Origin: Curtobacterium sp. MCPF17_052
Lineage (GTDB): Bacteria; Actinomycetota; Actinomycetes; Actinomycetales; Microbacteriaceae
Direction: 5' to 3'
Assembly: GCF_003234085.1 (NCBI RefSeq)
Contig: NZ_QKSD01000011.1
Span: forward strand, 1 to 64,000
DNA: 64,000 bases
Each line of letters starts with the position of its first letter. Positions within the stretch are counted from its first letter, which is position 1. Below, one piece after another: positions 1 through 8,932 of this stretch. The position numbers and the translations under genes were made by a program. Below the pieces are notes generated by a model, which did not search any database, was not told the origin of the DNA, and saw only the letters and a program-made list of their open reading frames with translations.

Positions 1-24
1 GCGTCAGATGTGTATAAGAGACAG
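1..24 (+). other. Nextera adapter remnant, not genomic
   Basis: These 24 bases match the 3' part of the Illumina Nextera read-1 adapter. Bases 6-24 are the 19-bp Tn5 mosaic end, AGATGTGTATAAGAGACAG. Translated they give the well-known artefact peptides beginning MCIRDS or MYKRQ. Genomic sequence therefore starts at base 25, the left edge is an assembly end, and reading frames that begin inside bases 1-24 should be ignored. Confidence 0.97.
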
Positions 25-68
25 CCTCCAGGCCGGGCGCTGCGCGCGTGCCGGACGGGAGGCGCGGG

Positions 69-473
69 TCAGGACCCGAAGGACGAGCCCACGAACGCGA
101 ACAGGAGCGCGAGCAGCGGGAACGCGCCCTGCATCGACGCGGAGCGCAGGTACTTGCGGCCGGTGCCCGCGAGGACGACGGCGGCACCGAGCATGCTCGC
201 GCACGAGAAGACGACGAGCGTCCAGCCGGTCGCACCGTTGCCAGCGAGCACCAGCACGACACCGAGGACCGCGCCGATCGCCAGGAACAGGTTGTAGAAG
301 CCCTGGTTGAAGGCGAGGGAGCGGGTCGCCTGCGCCTCGGCGTCGCTCGAGATGCTGAAGATGCGTCGGACCCGAGGGCTCGTCCACGCGAGGGACTCGA
401 GGAAGAAGATGTACGCGTGCACCAGGCCCGCCAGGACCGCGAAGACACCGGAGATCGCCAGCAGAACCGTCAT
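69..473 (-). CDS. DUF1304 family membrane protein
   Basis: Small integral membrane protein of about 134 residues with four hydrophobic segments, matching the DUF1304 family in length and in the conserved N-terminal stretch VHAYIFFLESLAW. Its biochemical role is not established. I chose the ATG at 473 over the one at 482: GGGAGG directly abuts the upstream ATG but lies nine bases before the downstream one, which is a normal Shine-Dalgarno distance. It is divergent from the chorismate mutase gene. The stop codon is a few bases from the 10-mer GACGGGAGGC (54-63), which recurs at other gene ends here. Confidence 0.85.
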   Translation of the reverse strand: MTVLLAISGVFAVLAGLVHAYIFFLESLAWTSPRVRRIFSISSDAEAQATRSLAFNQGFYNLFLAIGAVLGVVLVLAGNGATGWTLVVFSCASMLGAAVVLAGTGRKYLRSASMQGAFPLLALLFAFVGSSFGS

Positions 474-551
474 GAGGACCATCCTCCCAGCAACGGGACG
501 GCCCCGCGGTCACATCTCGTCGGGAACGACCTCGATCAGTAGGCTCTGACC

Positions 552-869
552 ATGAACGAGGCCCGAGGGACGACCGACGACGACGCCGTGGCCGAGCTGC
601 AGAGCATCCGGCAGAGCATCGACAACATCGACGCTGCCGTGATCCACATGCTCGCGGAGCGGTTCAAGTACACGCAGCGGGTCGGGTACCTCAAGGCCGC
701 GGCGGGCATGCCGGCGGCCGACCCCTCGCGCGAGCAGATCCAGGTCGCACGGCTGCGGGCCCTCGCCGCCGAGTCCCACCTCGACCCGGCCTTCGCCGAG
801 AAGTTCCTCAACTTCATCGTGGCGGAGGTCATCCACCACCACGAGCGCATCGCCGTCGGTGAACTGTGA
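552..869 (+). CDS. AroQ-class chorismate mutase
   Basis: Predicted cytoplasmic chorismate mutase (chorismate to prephenate, phenylalanine/tyrosine branch), 105 residues, the usual size of the all-helical AroQ domain. The pattern R-x-x-I-D-x-I-D-x-x-I followed by R-F-x-x-x-x-x-V-x-x-x-K at residues 19-46 is the family signature. No signal peptide is visible, unlike secreted AroQ-gamma enzymes. There is no Shine-Dalgarno, and a -10-like TAGGCT (540-545) ends six bases before the ATG, so the mRNA is probably leaderless. The stop overlaps the GTG of the lactonase gene, so the two are co-transcribed. Confidence 0.85.
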   Translation: MNEARGTTDDDAVAELQSIRQSIDNIDAAVIHMLAERFKYTQRVGYLKAAAGMPAADPSREQIQVARLRALAAESHLDPAFAEKFLNFIVAEVIHHHERIAVGEL

Positions 870-2002
870 CCCTGCCCCCGCTGCACCTGCTGATCGGTTC
901 GTACACGGCGACCGGAGGCGGGAACGCGACCGGCATCTCCATCGTCGACGGTGACGTCGTGTCGACGGTCGCGGTGCTCGACGATCCGTCGTTCCTCGCC
1001 GTCGACGGTGACCGGGTGTACGCCGTCTCCGAAACGGTCGACGGCGGCGTCCACGCGTTCCGCCGCGCGGGCTCCGCTCTGGAGCACCTGTGGGACGCTC
1101 CCGCCGGCGGGGATGCACCCTGCCACGTGCGGGTCGACCCCTCGGGAGCGCTCGTCGTCACGAACTACGTCTCCGGGACGGTGACCGCGGTCTCGCTCGA
1201 GGCGGCGGAGGCCTACGCCGTCCCCGGCGGGGGCGGGTCCGGCGGAGCTGCTGCTGGCGGCCTCGTGCACGGTGTCGGCGGCCAGGGTGCCGGAGTGTCC
1301 GCCGCGCTGCCCGACGCGGCACTCGCGACCGAGGTCCTGCCCGACGCGACCGGCCCCGACGAGGAGCGCCAGGAGGGCCCACACGCCCACCAGTCCATCG
1401 CCACACCGGACGGCACCGTGCTGGTCGCCGACCTGGGCGGCGACGCCCTGCACGAGTTCCGGATCAGCGCCGATGCCGGATCGGTGTCGATCGAGCCGCT
1501 CCGCGTGCACCACGTCACCCCGGGTGCCGGACCGCGGCACATGGCCTGGGTCTCCGGTCCGGTCTCCGGTTCGGTCGGCGGCGCGCTGGGCGGCGACCTG
1601 GTCGTCGCCGGGGAGCTCGACGGACGGGTGTACCGCCTCCGCCGTGACGAGTCCGGGTCGTTCCGGGAGATTTGCGCCACCCCGGTGTTCGACGGACCCG
1701 GTGTCCCGTCACTCCTCAGCCACATCGAGGTCGACGAGCGCGGCCTGGTCACCGTCGCCGTCCGTGGCCGCGACCAGATCGTGGTGCTCGACACGGCCGA
1801 CGACGGGCTCCGGATCGTCGGGGCAGCGTCGGCCGGGGGAGCCTGGCCCCGCCACTTCGCCCGGGTTCCCGGGTACCTGCTCGTCGCGAACCAGAACTCG
1901 GACGCGGTGGCGGTGCTGCCGGTCGGGGACGACGGCGTGCCGGGGGAGGCCGTCGGGCAGATCGCCGTCGGCAGCCCGACGTGCGTCATCCCGTTGGGGT
2001 AG
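866..2002 (+). CDS. Lactonase / 6-phosphogluconolactonase-like beta-propeller
   Basis: A 378-residue protein of the YbhE-type lactonase family (seven-bladed beta-propeller). Family traits visible are the N-terminal IGSYTATGG-like strand, the PHAHQS-like segment near residue 172, the motif GPRHMAW in the middle, and a C-terminal blade ending in NQNSDAVAVLP. The likely reaction is hydrolysis of a sugar lactone such as 6-phosphogluconolactone, but substrates vary and this is not certain. The gene starts with GTG inside the stop codon of the chorismate mutase gene. A Gly/Ala-rich insert near residues 118-140 looks like a flexible loop. Confidence 0.75.
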   Translation: MTLPPLHLLIGSYTATGGGNATGISIVDGDVVSTVAVLDDPSFLAVDGDRVYAVSETVDGGVHAFRRAGSALEHLWDAPAGGDAPCHVRVDPSGALVVTNYVSGTVTAVSLEAAEAYAVPGGGGSGGAAAGGLVHGVGGQGAGVSAALPDAALATEVLPDATGPDEERQEGPHAHQSIATPDGTVLVADLGGDALHEFRISADAGSVSIEPLRVHHVTPGAGPRHMAWVSGPVSGSVGGALGGDLVVAGELDGRVYRLRRDESGSFREICATPVFDGPGVPSLLSHIEVDERGLVTVAVRGRDQIVVLDTADDGLRIVGAASAGGAWPRHFARVPGYLLVANQNSDAVAVLPVGDDGVPGEAVGQIAVGSPTCVIPLG

Positions 2003-2028
2003 CGCGGCCGGGGGCTGGGGGCGCTGCG

Positions 2029-2088
2029 GCTGTCAGCGCTGCAGCTGTGAGCCCTGCAGCTGTCAGCCCTGGGGCCGTCAGCCCTGGG
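2029..2088. repeat. 15-bp tandem repeat over a stop codon
   Basis: Four imperfect 15-bp units of the form GCTGTCAGCCCTGCA start at 2029, 2044, 2059 and 2074. The last unit contains the stop codon and final codons of the hydroxyacid dehydrogenase gene. The tract fills the space between two convergent genes. Its length could vary by slippage and would change the dehydrogenase C-terminus. Confidence 0.85.
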
Positions 2089-3013
2089 GGACCGGCAGGT
2101 CGATGACGTTCTCGAACGGCCGTCCCTCGGCCAGCGCCGCGACCTGGCGTCGGATCAGGTCGAGCGACCGCGGGACGCTGAGGTCCGTGTTGCCGCCGAC
2201 GTGCGGCGTGAGCACGGTGTTCGGCGTCGTCCAGAGGGCGTGGTCGGCAGGCAGGGGTTCGGGGTCGGTGACGTCGAGCGCCGCCGAGATCCGGCCCGAG
2301 CGGAGTTCCGCGACCAGTGCGTCGGTGTCGACGACCTTGCCACGCGCGACGTTCACCACGAGGGCGCCGTCGGGCAGCGCCGCGAGGAGGTGCGCGTCCA
2401 CCAGCCCCTCGGTTTCGTCGGTGAGCGGCGCGATGAGCACGAGCACGTCCGTGGTGCGCGCGAGCTCCGGCAGCTCGCCGAAGGCGTGCACCTGCCGGCC
2501 GTCCTGCTGCCGCGCGGTCCGGGCGACGACGGTGACCCGGGTGCGGAACGCCTCGAACCGGGTCGCGATCGCGGACCCGATGGCGCCGTAGCCGACGACG
2601 GTGACGCGGCGATCGGCGAGCGAACGGGTCTCCCTCGAGTCCCACCGCTGCTCGGCGCGGTCGAACTGGAACGCGGCGATCTCACGGAGCGAGGTCAGCG
2701 CCAACCCGACGGCGAGCTCGGCCGTCTCGTCGTCGTGGATCCCTCGGCCGTTCGCCAGATGAGCATGACCGGGCACGTGCGGGGTCGCCCACTCGTACCC
2801 GGCGCTCGGCAGCTGCAGCAGCTCGAGGTTCGGCAGGTCGTGCACGAACTGCCACCGGTGCCGTCCGCCGAAGTAGAACGGCAGGAAGGCGATGGCGACC
2901 TCGTCGGCCCGTTCGTGCGGAGCCTCGACGTCCCAGACGTCCAACTCGATGCCGTCCGGGACCGGGCCGAAGCCGTCGACCAGTTCCTGGAAGGGCAGCG
3001 TGACGATCGGCAC
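2078..3013 (-). CDS. D-isomer-specific 2-hydroxyacid dehydrogenase
   Basis: A 311-residue NAD(P)-dependent oxidoreductase of the D-2-hydroxyacid dehydrogenase family. It has the Rossmann motif GYGAIGSAIA in the middle, the catalytic Arg in NVARGKVVD, the Glu in DPEPLP, and the His in LTPHVGG. The exact 2-oxoacid substrate cannot be told. The GTG start at 3013 lies four bases beyond the purL stop, so the gene is probably read through from purSQL. An in-frame extension upstream would lie inside purL and is not used. Confidence 0.88.
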   Translation of the reverse strand: MPIVTLPFQELVDGFGPVPDGIELDVWDVEAPHERADEVAIAFLPFYFGGRHRWQFVHDLPNLELLQLPSAGYEWATPHVPGHAHLANGRGIHDDETAELAVGLALTSLREIAAFQFDRAEQRWDSRETRSLADRRVTVVGYGAIGSAIATRFEAFRTRVTVVARTARQQDGRQVHAFGELPELARTTDVLVLIAPLTDETEGLVDAHLLAALPDGALVVNVARGKVVDTDALVAELRSGRISAALDVTDPEPLPADHALWTTPNTVLTPHVGGNTDLSVPRSLDLIRRQVAALAEGRPFENVIDLPVPQG

Positions 3014-3017
3014 CGGG

Positions 3018-5450
3018 TCAGGAGTCCGTGCGCGGCGAGAAGGACCCGTGGTCGTCGAGCGGCCCGCGACCGACGTAGCCCTCGGTGACGTTCTCCTGGA
3101 TGACGGCACCGAAGTGCGTCGGCAGGGTCGCGCCGTGGGCGCCACGGAGCTCGTCGATCGTCGCCTCGAACGCACCCTGGACCTCGAGCGAGCCCGACGC
3201 GGCGTCGGTCACACCGATGCGCAGCACCGGGTAGCCCCGGCCCGTGCAGAGGCCCTGGAAGCGGACGTCGTCCTCGCGTCGGACGGTCACGATGACGCGG
3301 CCGGTCGACTCGGAGAACAGCGCGGTCGCGGTGTCGACGCCGTCGCGGGACTCGAGCTCGTCCAGCACGACACGGGCACCGAGGCCGAAGCGGAGCACCG
3401 ACTCGGCGAGGGTCTGGCCGAGGCCGCCGTCCGCCAGGTCGTGTGCGCTCGTCAGCAGCTGCTCGTCGGCCGCGGCGGCGATGAGCTCCGCCAGGGCCTT
3501 CTCGCGCGCCAGGTCGACCCGCGGCGGACGTCCACCGAGGTGGTCGTGCACGGTGCCGGCCCAGGCCGAACCGTCGAGCTCGAGGCTCGTGGTGCCGAGC
3601 AGGTAGATGTTGTGGCCGTCGTCCTGCCACCCCGAGGGGATGCGCTTGGCGACGTCGTCGATCACGCCGAGCACACCGACGACGGGCGTCGGGTGGATCG
3701 GGGTGTCACCGGTCTGGTTGTAGAACGAGACGTTGCCGCCGGTCACCGGGATGCCGAGCTCCATGCAGCCGTCCGCCAGGCCCTCGACGGCCTCGGAGAA
3801 CTGCCACATGACCTCGGGGTTCTCCGGCGAGCCGAAGTTCAGGCAGTCGGTGACCGCCGCGGGGACGGCGCCGGTGACGGCGACGTTCCGGTACGCCTCG
3901 GCCAGCGCCAGGCGGGCGCCCTGCTTCGGGTCGAGCTGGCAGTAGCGGCCGTTGGCGTCCGTGGCGATCGCGACACCGAGGCCGGTCTCCTCGTCGACGC
4001 GGATCATGCCGCCGTCGTCGGGGAAGGACAGCGCGGTGTTGCCGAGGACGTACGTGTCGTACTGGTTCGTGACCCAGCGCTTGTCGGAGAGGTTCGGCGA
4101 CCCGAGCAGCTGCAGGAACTGCGCCTTGAGGGCGGGGCCGGTCTCTGGACGGTCGAGCGACTCGGCGCCGTCGGCCTGGAGCGCGTCGATCCAGGTCGGG
4201 TACTTGACCGGACGGTCGTACACCGGGCCGTCGACCGCGACCGTGCGCGGGTCGACGTTGACGATCTCCTGGCCCTGCCAGTCGATGACGAGACGACCGG
4301 TGCCGGTGACCTCGCCCAGCACGCTGGTCTCGACCTCCCACTTGCCGACGACCTCGAGGAAGGCGTCGAGCTTGTCGGGGCGGACGACCGCCATCATCCG
4401 CTCCTGACTCTCCGACATGAGGATCTCCTCTGCCGTGAGCGACGGGTCGCGCAGCAGGACGTCGTCGAGGGAGATGTGCATCCCGCCGTCACCGTTGCTC
4501 GCGAGCTCGCTCGTCGCGCAGGAGATGCCCGCGGCGCCGAGGTCCTGGATGCCCTCGACGAGCTCCTTCTGGAAGAGCTCGAGGCAGCACTCGATGAGGA
4601 CCTTCTCGGCGAACGGGTCGCCCACCTGGACCGCCGGACGCTTGGTCGGGCCGCCCTCGGTGAAGGTGTCGGACGCCAGGATCGATGCGCCGCCGATGCC
4701 GTCGCCACCGGTGCGGGCACCGAAGAGCACGACCTTGTTGCCCGCGCCGGACGCGTTCGCCAGGTGCAGGTCCTCGTGCCGCAGCACACCGACCGCCAGG
4801 GCGTTGACCAGCGGGTTGCCCTGGTACACCGGGTCGAAGTAGGTCTCGCCGCCGATGTTCGGCAGGCCAAGGCAGTTGCCGTAGAACGAGATGCCGCCGA
4901 CGACCCCGTGCACCACGCGTGCGGTGTCCTCGTGGTCGATCGCGCCGAAGCGGAGCTGGTCCATCACCGCGACCGGACGGGCACCCATCGAGATGATGTC
5001 GCGCACGATGCCGCCGACACCCGTGGCCGCGCCCTGGTACGGCTCGACGTAGGAGGGGTGGTTGTGCGACTCGACCTTGAAGGTCACCGCCCAGCCGTCA
5101 CCGACGTCGACGACACCGGCGTTCTCGCCCATGCCGACCATCAGGTTCTTGGTCATCTCCGGCGTGACCTTCTTGCCGAACTGCCGGAGGTAGTTCTTGC
5201 TCGACTTGTAGGAGCAGTGCTCGGACCACATGACGGAGTACATGGCGAGCTCGCCCGAGGTGGGGCGGCGACCGAGGATCTCGCGGATCTTCGCGTACTC
5301 GTCGGCCTTCAGCCCGAGTGCCGCGTAGGGCTGTTCCTTGTCGGGCGTCTCGGCGGCGTCCTGGACGGTGTCGGGCTTCGGGCGGACGGGCGTGGTCACG
5401 GTGTTGTCGTTCCCTGTCACTGGAGTCGCGGGCGCTGGAGTCGCGGTCAC
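3018..5450 (-). CDS. purL: Phosphoribosylformylglycinamidine synthase subunit PurL
   Basis: Large synthetase subunit of FGAM synthase (step 4 of purine synthesis), which makes FGAM from FGAR using ATP and ammonia from PurQ. At 810 residues it is the small PurL type that works with separate PurS and PurQ. The conserved block [10 protein letters not shown] lies near residue 75, and glycine-rich ATP-binding motifs such as GGDGIGGAS and a second half-domain follow. The first roughly 40 residues are a low-complexity extension. The GTG start overlaps the purQ stop, giving translational coupling. Confidence 0.97.
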   Translation of the reverse strand: MTATPAPATPVTGNDNTVTTPVRPKPDTVQDAAETPDKEQPYAALGLKADEYAKIREILGRRPTSGELAMYSVMWSEHCSYKSSKNYLRQFGKKVTPEMTKNLMVGMGENAGVVDVGDGWAVTFKVESHNHPSYVEPYQGAATGVGGIVRDIISMGARPVAVMDQLRFGAIDHEDTARVVHGVVGGISFYGNCLGLPNIGGETYFDPVYQGNPLVNALAVGVLRHEDLHLANASGAGNKVVLFGARTGGDGIGGASILASDTFTEGGPTKRPAVQVGDPFAEKVLIECCLELFQKELVEGIQDLGAAGISCATSELASNGDGGMHISLDDVLLRDPSLTAEEILMSESQERMMAVVRPDKLDAFLEVVGKWEVETSVLGEVTGTGRLVIDWQGQEIVNVDPRTVAVDGPVYDRPVKYPTWIDALQADGAESLDRPETGPALKAQFLQLLGSPNLSDKRWVTNQYDTYVLGNTALSFPDDGGMIRVDEETGLGVAIATDANGRYCQLDPKQGARLALAEAYRNVAVTGAVPAAVTDCLNFGSPENPEVMWQFSEAVEGLADGCMELGIPVTGGNVSFYNQTGDTPIHPTPVVGVLGVIDDVAKRIPSGWQDDGHNIYLLGTTSLELDGSAWAGTVHDHLGGRPPRVDLAREKALAELIAAAADEQLLTSAHDLADGGLGQTLAESVLRFGLGARVVLDELESRDGVDTATALFSESTGRVIVTVRREDDVRFQGLCTGRGYPVLRIGVTDAASGSLEVQGAFEATIDELRGAHGATLPTHFGAVIQENVTEGYVGRGPLDDHGSFSPRTDS

Positions 5451-6151
5451 TTGACGAGCGCGCGCTCGATCACGGAGGTGAAGAAGGTCAGGCCGTCCGT
5501 GCCGGAGGCCATGGCCGCGCGGGTGTCCGGGCCGAACCCGGGCTCCGTCGCGTGCTCGGGGTGCGGCATCAGGCCGACGACGTTGCCGCGCTCGTTCGAG
5601 ACACCGGCGATGTCGTCGATCGACCCGTTCGGGTTGACGCCGACGTAGCGGAACACGACCTGGCCGTTGTCCTCGATGCGTTTGATCTCGTCCGCGTCGG
5701 CGACGAACCGGCCGTCGGCGTTCTTCAGCGGGATGGTGATCTCCTGCTGCGCGTCGAACCCGGAGGTCCAGGCGGTGTCGGCGTTCTCGACGCGGAGCAC
5801 CTGGTCGCGGCGGATGAACTGCTGGTGGGCGTTCCGGGTGTGCGCACCGGGGACCAGTCGGGCCTCGGCGAGCATCTGGAAGCCGTTGCAGATGCCGAGC
5901 ACGGGCATGCCCTTGCCGGCGACGTCGATGACCTCGGCCATGATCGGGGCCTTCGCCGCGATCGCGCCCGCACGGAGGTAGTCGCCGTACGAGAACCCGC
6001 CCGGCAGGACGATCGCGTCGACACCCTGGAGGTCGTGGTCACCGTGCCAGAGCGCGACCGGCTCGGCTCCGGCGAGGCGCACGGCGCGCTGGGCGTCGCG
6101 GTCGTCGAGCGAGCCGGGGAAGGTGATGACCCCGATGCGCATCGCGGTCAC
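5447..6151 (-). CDS. purQ: FGAM synthase glutaminase subunit PurQ
   Basis: Class I glutamine amidotransferase that releases ammonia from glutamine for PurL. Counted from the GTG at 6151, the nucleophile is Cys88 in LGICNGFQ and the triad is completed by His197 and Glu199 in MPHPEH. The length of 234 residues is typical. The GTG overlaps the purS stop. An in-frame ATG at 6142, giving the usual family start [11 protein letters not shown], is equally possible. Confidence 0.96.
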   Translation of the reverse strand: MTAMRIGVITFPGSLDDRDAQRAVRLAGAEPVALWHGDHDLQGVDAIVLPGGFSYGDYLRAGAIAAKAPIMAEVIDVAGKGMPVLGICNGFQMLAEARLVPGAHTRNAHQQFIRRDQVLRVENADTAWTSGFDAQQEITIPLKNADGRFVADADEIKRIEDNGQVVFRYVGVNPNGSIDDIAGVSNERGNVVGLMPHPEHATEPGFGPDTRAAMASGTDGLTFFTSVIERALVK

Positions 6152-6396
6152 TCGACGACACTCACGGAGACGACGTCCTCGATGACTGCGTTCGAGAAGA
6201 CGTCGACCGCGATCTCACGGACTTCGGCGAGCTTCGCGTCGTCGACGGGGCCGTCGACCGACACCTCGAATCGCTTGCCGATGCGGACGTTGGTCAGGTC
6301 GTTCTTGCCGAGGCGGGCGAGGGCGTTGCCCACCGCCTTGCCCTGGGGGTCGAGGATCTCGGCCTTCGGCATGACCTCGACGACGATCGTTGGCAC
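6148..6396 (-). CDS. purS: FGAM synthase subunit PurS
   Basis: An 82-residue PurS, the small subunit that bridges PurL and PurQ in the FGAM synthase complex. The family pattern is clear: V-x-V-M-P-K-x-x-x-L-D-P-Q-G near the start and the N-V-R-I-G-K segment in the middle. It starts with GTG and is preceded by GGAG at Shine-Dalgarno distance. It is the first gene of the purS-purQ-purL operon. A TAGACT hexamer on the minus strand (plus-strand 6436-6441) is a candidate -10 element. Confidence 0.95.
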   Translation of the reverse strand: MPTIVVEVMPKAEILDPQGKAVGNALARLGKNDLTNVRIGKRFEVSVDGPVDDAKLAEVREIAVDVFSNAVIEDVVSVSVVE

Positions 6397-6468
6397 GTGT
6401 TCACTCCAGCACAGGGGTCGGGTGGGGATGTCACCAGTCTAGGTGGCCCGCGGGGGCAGCCGGAGCGG

Positions 6469-6557
6469 TTGTGGACGGACGATCGGAGACGTACTATTCG
6501 ATGTCGAACAATCGGGATCGAACACCCGTCGCTCTCGAACACCCCCGCTCTCGAACA
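6469..6557 (+). promoter_or_regulatory. PadR/exporter promoter with TCGAACA repeats
   Basis: A good sigma-70-type promoter is visible: -35 TTGTGG (6469-6474), 17-bp spacer, -10 TACTAT (6492-6497). It overlaps the palindrome TTCGATGTCGAA (6497-6508). The heptamer TCGAACA then recurs at 6504, 6518, 6535 and 6551, right up to the regulator's start. The placement fits autorepression by the PadR protein. This assignment is inference. Confidence 0.6.
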
Positions 6558-6568
6558 CCGGAGACCAC

Positions 6569-7177
6569 GTGACCGACCTGACGCCACTGGCGTTCGCGGC
6601 ACTCGGCCTGCTCGCCGAGGCGCCGATGCACCCCTACGAGATGTTCCAGACGATGCTGCAGCGTCGCGAGGACCGGAACGTCAAGGTGCGTCCCGGGACG
6701 CTGTACCACCAGGTCGGCCGCCTCGCGGACCTCGGGTACGCCGAGGTCGTCGGCACCGACCGCGCGGGCAACCGGCCCGAACGGACCACCTACTCGATCA
6801 CCGACGCCGGGCGCGCGGCGCTCGAGGAGGGCCTCCGACGCATGGTCGCCGAACCGGCCGACGAGTACCCGCAGTTCGGACTGGCGGTGTCCCACATGGA
6901 CAACCTGCCCGTCGAGGACGTGGTCAGTGCGCTCCGCGCTCGCATCCACGCGCTGGACGCCCGACGCGACGGGTACGACGAGACCGCCACGGGCCTCCAG
7001 GCCAAGGGCCTCGCCGAGCGCTACTGGCTCGACGTGTCGTACGTCCGTGCGATGCTCACCGCGCAACTCGAGTGGCTCACCGCCATCGCTGACCGCGTGG
7101 AGCGCGGCGACATCCCCTGGGACGGTCCGGCCGTCCCCGCAGAACCCACACAGAACAGCAAGGACACCACTCGATGA
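6569..7177 (+). CDS. PadR family transcriptional regulator
   Basis: A 202-residue winged-helix regulator. The N-terminal PadR domain shows the typical L-L-x-E-x-P-M-H-P-Y-E start, the G-T-L-Y-x-x-x-x-L turn, and the wing T-x-Y-x-I-T-x-x-G. The C-terminal helices would form the dimer and ligand region. It overlaps the exporter gene by four bases (ATGA), the common layout in which a PadR repressor controls a multidrug exporter and is released by its substrate. The GTG at 6569 was chosen because the PadR domain begins directly after it. Confidence 0.9.
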   Translation: MTDLTPLAFAALGLLAEAPMHPYEMFQTMLQRREDRNVKVRPGTLYHQVGRLADLGYAEVVGTDRAGNRPERTTYSITDAGRAALEEGLRRMVAEPADEYPQFGLAVSHMDNLPVEDVVSALRARIHALDARRDGYDETATGLQAKGLAERYWLDVSYVRAMLTAQLEWLTAIADRVERGDIPWDGPAVPAEPTQNSKDTTR

Positions 7178-8835
7178 CATCCGCATCAACCGCCGCCGAC
7201 CTGGAGCACGGCAAGAAGCCGTGGCCAGCGCTCTGGGCGCTCGTCGTCGGCTTCTTCATGATCCTCGTCGACTCGACGATCGTCTCGGTCGCGACGCCGA
7301 CCATCGCGAAGGCGCTCGACGCCGACATCAACGCCGTCATCTGGGTGACCAGCGCCTACCTGCTGGCGTACGCCGTGCCGCTGCTCATCACCGGCCGTCT
7401 CGGTGACCGCTTCGGGCCGAAGGTGCTCTACCAGGTCGGGCTCGTCGTATTCACGCTCGCCAGCCTCTGGTGCGGTCTCGCCGGCTCGATCGAGATGCTG
7501 ATCCTCGCCCGCGTGGTGCAGGGCCTCGGCGCCGCGATGATGACCCCGCAGACGATGTCCGTCATCACCCGCATCTTCCCGCCGCAGAACCGTGGCGCAG
7601 CCATGGGCCTCTGGGGTGCGGTCGCCGGTGTGGCCTCGCTCGTCGGCCCGATCGTCGGCGGGCTGCTCGTCGACGGCTTCGGCTGGGAGTGGATCTTCTT
7701 CGTCAACGTCCCCGTCGGCATCGTCGCGTTCGTCCTCGCACAGAAGTTCGTCCCGTCCTTCGAGCGCCACGGACACCGCTTCGACTACCTGGGCATCGTG
7801 CTGTCCGCAGTCGGGCTGTTCCTGCTCGTCTTCGGCATCCAGGAGGGCGAGACCTACGACTGGGGCACCATCACCGGCCCGATCTCGGTCTGGTCGCTGA
7901 TCATCGCCGGCATCGTCGTGCTCGCCGCGTTCGTCGTCTGGCAGGGCGTGCAGAAGGGCGAGCCGCTGTTGCCGCTCGGCCTGTTCAAGGACCGCAACTT
8001 CACCCTGGCGAACATCGCGATCACCGCGGTCGGCGTCGCGATCTCGTCCTTCGCGCTGCCGATCATGCTGTGGGCGCAGGACGTCCTGCGCTTCTCGCCG
8101 ACGCAGGCGGCGCTGCTCCTCGTGCCGCAGGCGGTCATCTCGGCCGGCCTCGCGCCGGTCGTCGGCAAGAAGCTCAACGTCTGGAACCCGCGCTGGGTGG
8201 CGTCCTTCGGGCTCGCCTGCTTCTCCGGCGGGCTGTTCTGGTTCGGCGCGTTGATCGCCGCGAACGCCGACTGGGGCTGGGTGCTCCTGCCGAGCGCGCT
8301 GCTCGGCCTGGCCAACGCCTGCATGTGGGGACCGCTGTCGGTCTCCGCCACGCGCAACCTGCCGCCGCGTCTGGCCGGTGCCGGCTCGGGCGTCTACAAC
8401 ACCACCCGTCAGATCGGTGCCGTGCTCGGTTCCGCCGGCATCGCCGCCCTGATGGAGGCCCGGATCACCGCCGAGTTCCCGCAGCAGTCCGGTGGTTCCG
8501 GCGCTGGTGTCGCGCAGACCGGGTCGCTGCCCGGGTTCCTGCTCGAGCCGTTCTCGCGAGCCATGGGGCAGTCGCTCGTCCTGCCGGCCGTCGTGCTCAT
8601 CGCGGCGATCGTCGCGGCCCTGTTCCTGGCGAAGCCGAAGCAGACCGTCGCCTGGAAGCAGACCGGCTCGGTCGCCACGCAGCCCGACGGGTCCGCCGAC
8701 GCGGCGCAGCCCGGCGCGGCGCAGGCCGGCGGCGAGCGGGAGCACGTCGGTGCCCACGCCTCGGCCGCCGCACCCGCGACCGCCGCTGACGAGCTCGCCG
8801 CCGGGCAGCACCCGGGCAAGCACGTCGGGGCGTAG
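7174..8835 (+). CDS. DHA2-type MFS multidrug exporter
   Basis: A 553-residue inner-membrane proton-driven exporter of the 14-TM DHA2 group (EmrB/QacA/LfrA-like). Visible motifs are D-S-T-I-V in TM1 (family motif D1), G-R-L-G-D-R-F-G-x-K in loop 2-3 (motif A), and R-V-V-Q-G-L-G-A-A in TM4 (motif B). The last 60 residues are hydrophilic and Ala-rich. It is translationally coupled to the PadR gene, which probably represses it. The substrate is unknown; amphiphilic antimicrobials are typical of the family. Confidence 0.92.
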   Translation: MTSASTAADLEHGKKPWPALWALVVGFFMILVDSTIVSVATPTIAKALDADINAVIWVTSAYLLAYAVPLLITGRLGDRFGPKVLYQVGLVVFTLASLWCGLAGSIEMLILARVVQGLGAAMMTPQTMSVITRIFPPQNRGAAMGLWGAVAGVASLVGPIVGGLLVDGFGWEWIFFVNVPVGIVAFVLAQKFVPSFERHGHRFDYLGIVLSAVGLFLLVFGIQEGETYDWGTITGPISVWSLIIAGIVVLAAFVVWQGVQKGEPLLPLGLFKDRNFTLANIAITAVGVAISSFALPIMLWAQDVLRFSPTQAALLLVPQAVISAGLAPVVGKKLNVWNPRWVASFGLACFSGGLFWFGALIAANADWGWVLLPSALLGLANACMWGPLSVSATRNLPPRLAGAGSGVYNTTRQIGAVLGSAGIAALMEARITAEFPQQSGGSGAGVAQTGSLPGFLLEPFSRAMGQSLVLPAVVLIAAIVAALFLAKPKQTVAWKQTGSVATQPDGSADAAQPGAAQAGGEREHVGAHASAAAPATAADELAAGQHPGKHVGA

Positions 8836-8854
8836 CCCGGCGTCCCGCACCACC

Positions 8855-8890
8855 GGAGCCCCGGTCCCTCCCACGAGGGGCCGGGGCTCC
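8855..8890 (+). terminator. Rho-independent terminator after the MFS gene
   Basis: A perfect 10-bp stem GGAGCCCCGG/CCGGGGCTCC (8855-8864 and 8881-8890) has a second short stem inside the loop and is followed by the T-rich TTCGTTT. It lies 20 bases after the exporter stop codon. Confidence 0.85.
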
Positions 8891-8932
8891 TTCGTTTCCG
8901 GGTGTCCCGGTCGGTCGGCCAGCGTGGTCGCC

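Noticed and set aside
2892..5648. 918-codon plus-strand open frame opposite purL
   Set aside because: It is the antisense shadow of purL in high-GC DNA; purL, purQ and purS have full family motifs and coupled starts on the other strand.
6397..6468. Purine riboswitch in front of purS
   Set aside because: I could not find a three-way junction or the conserved purine-riboswitch loop sequences; the leader is short and has a plain Shine-Dalgarno.
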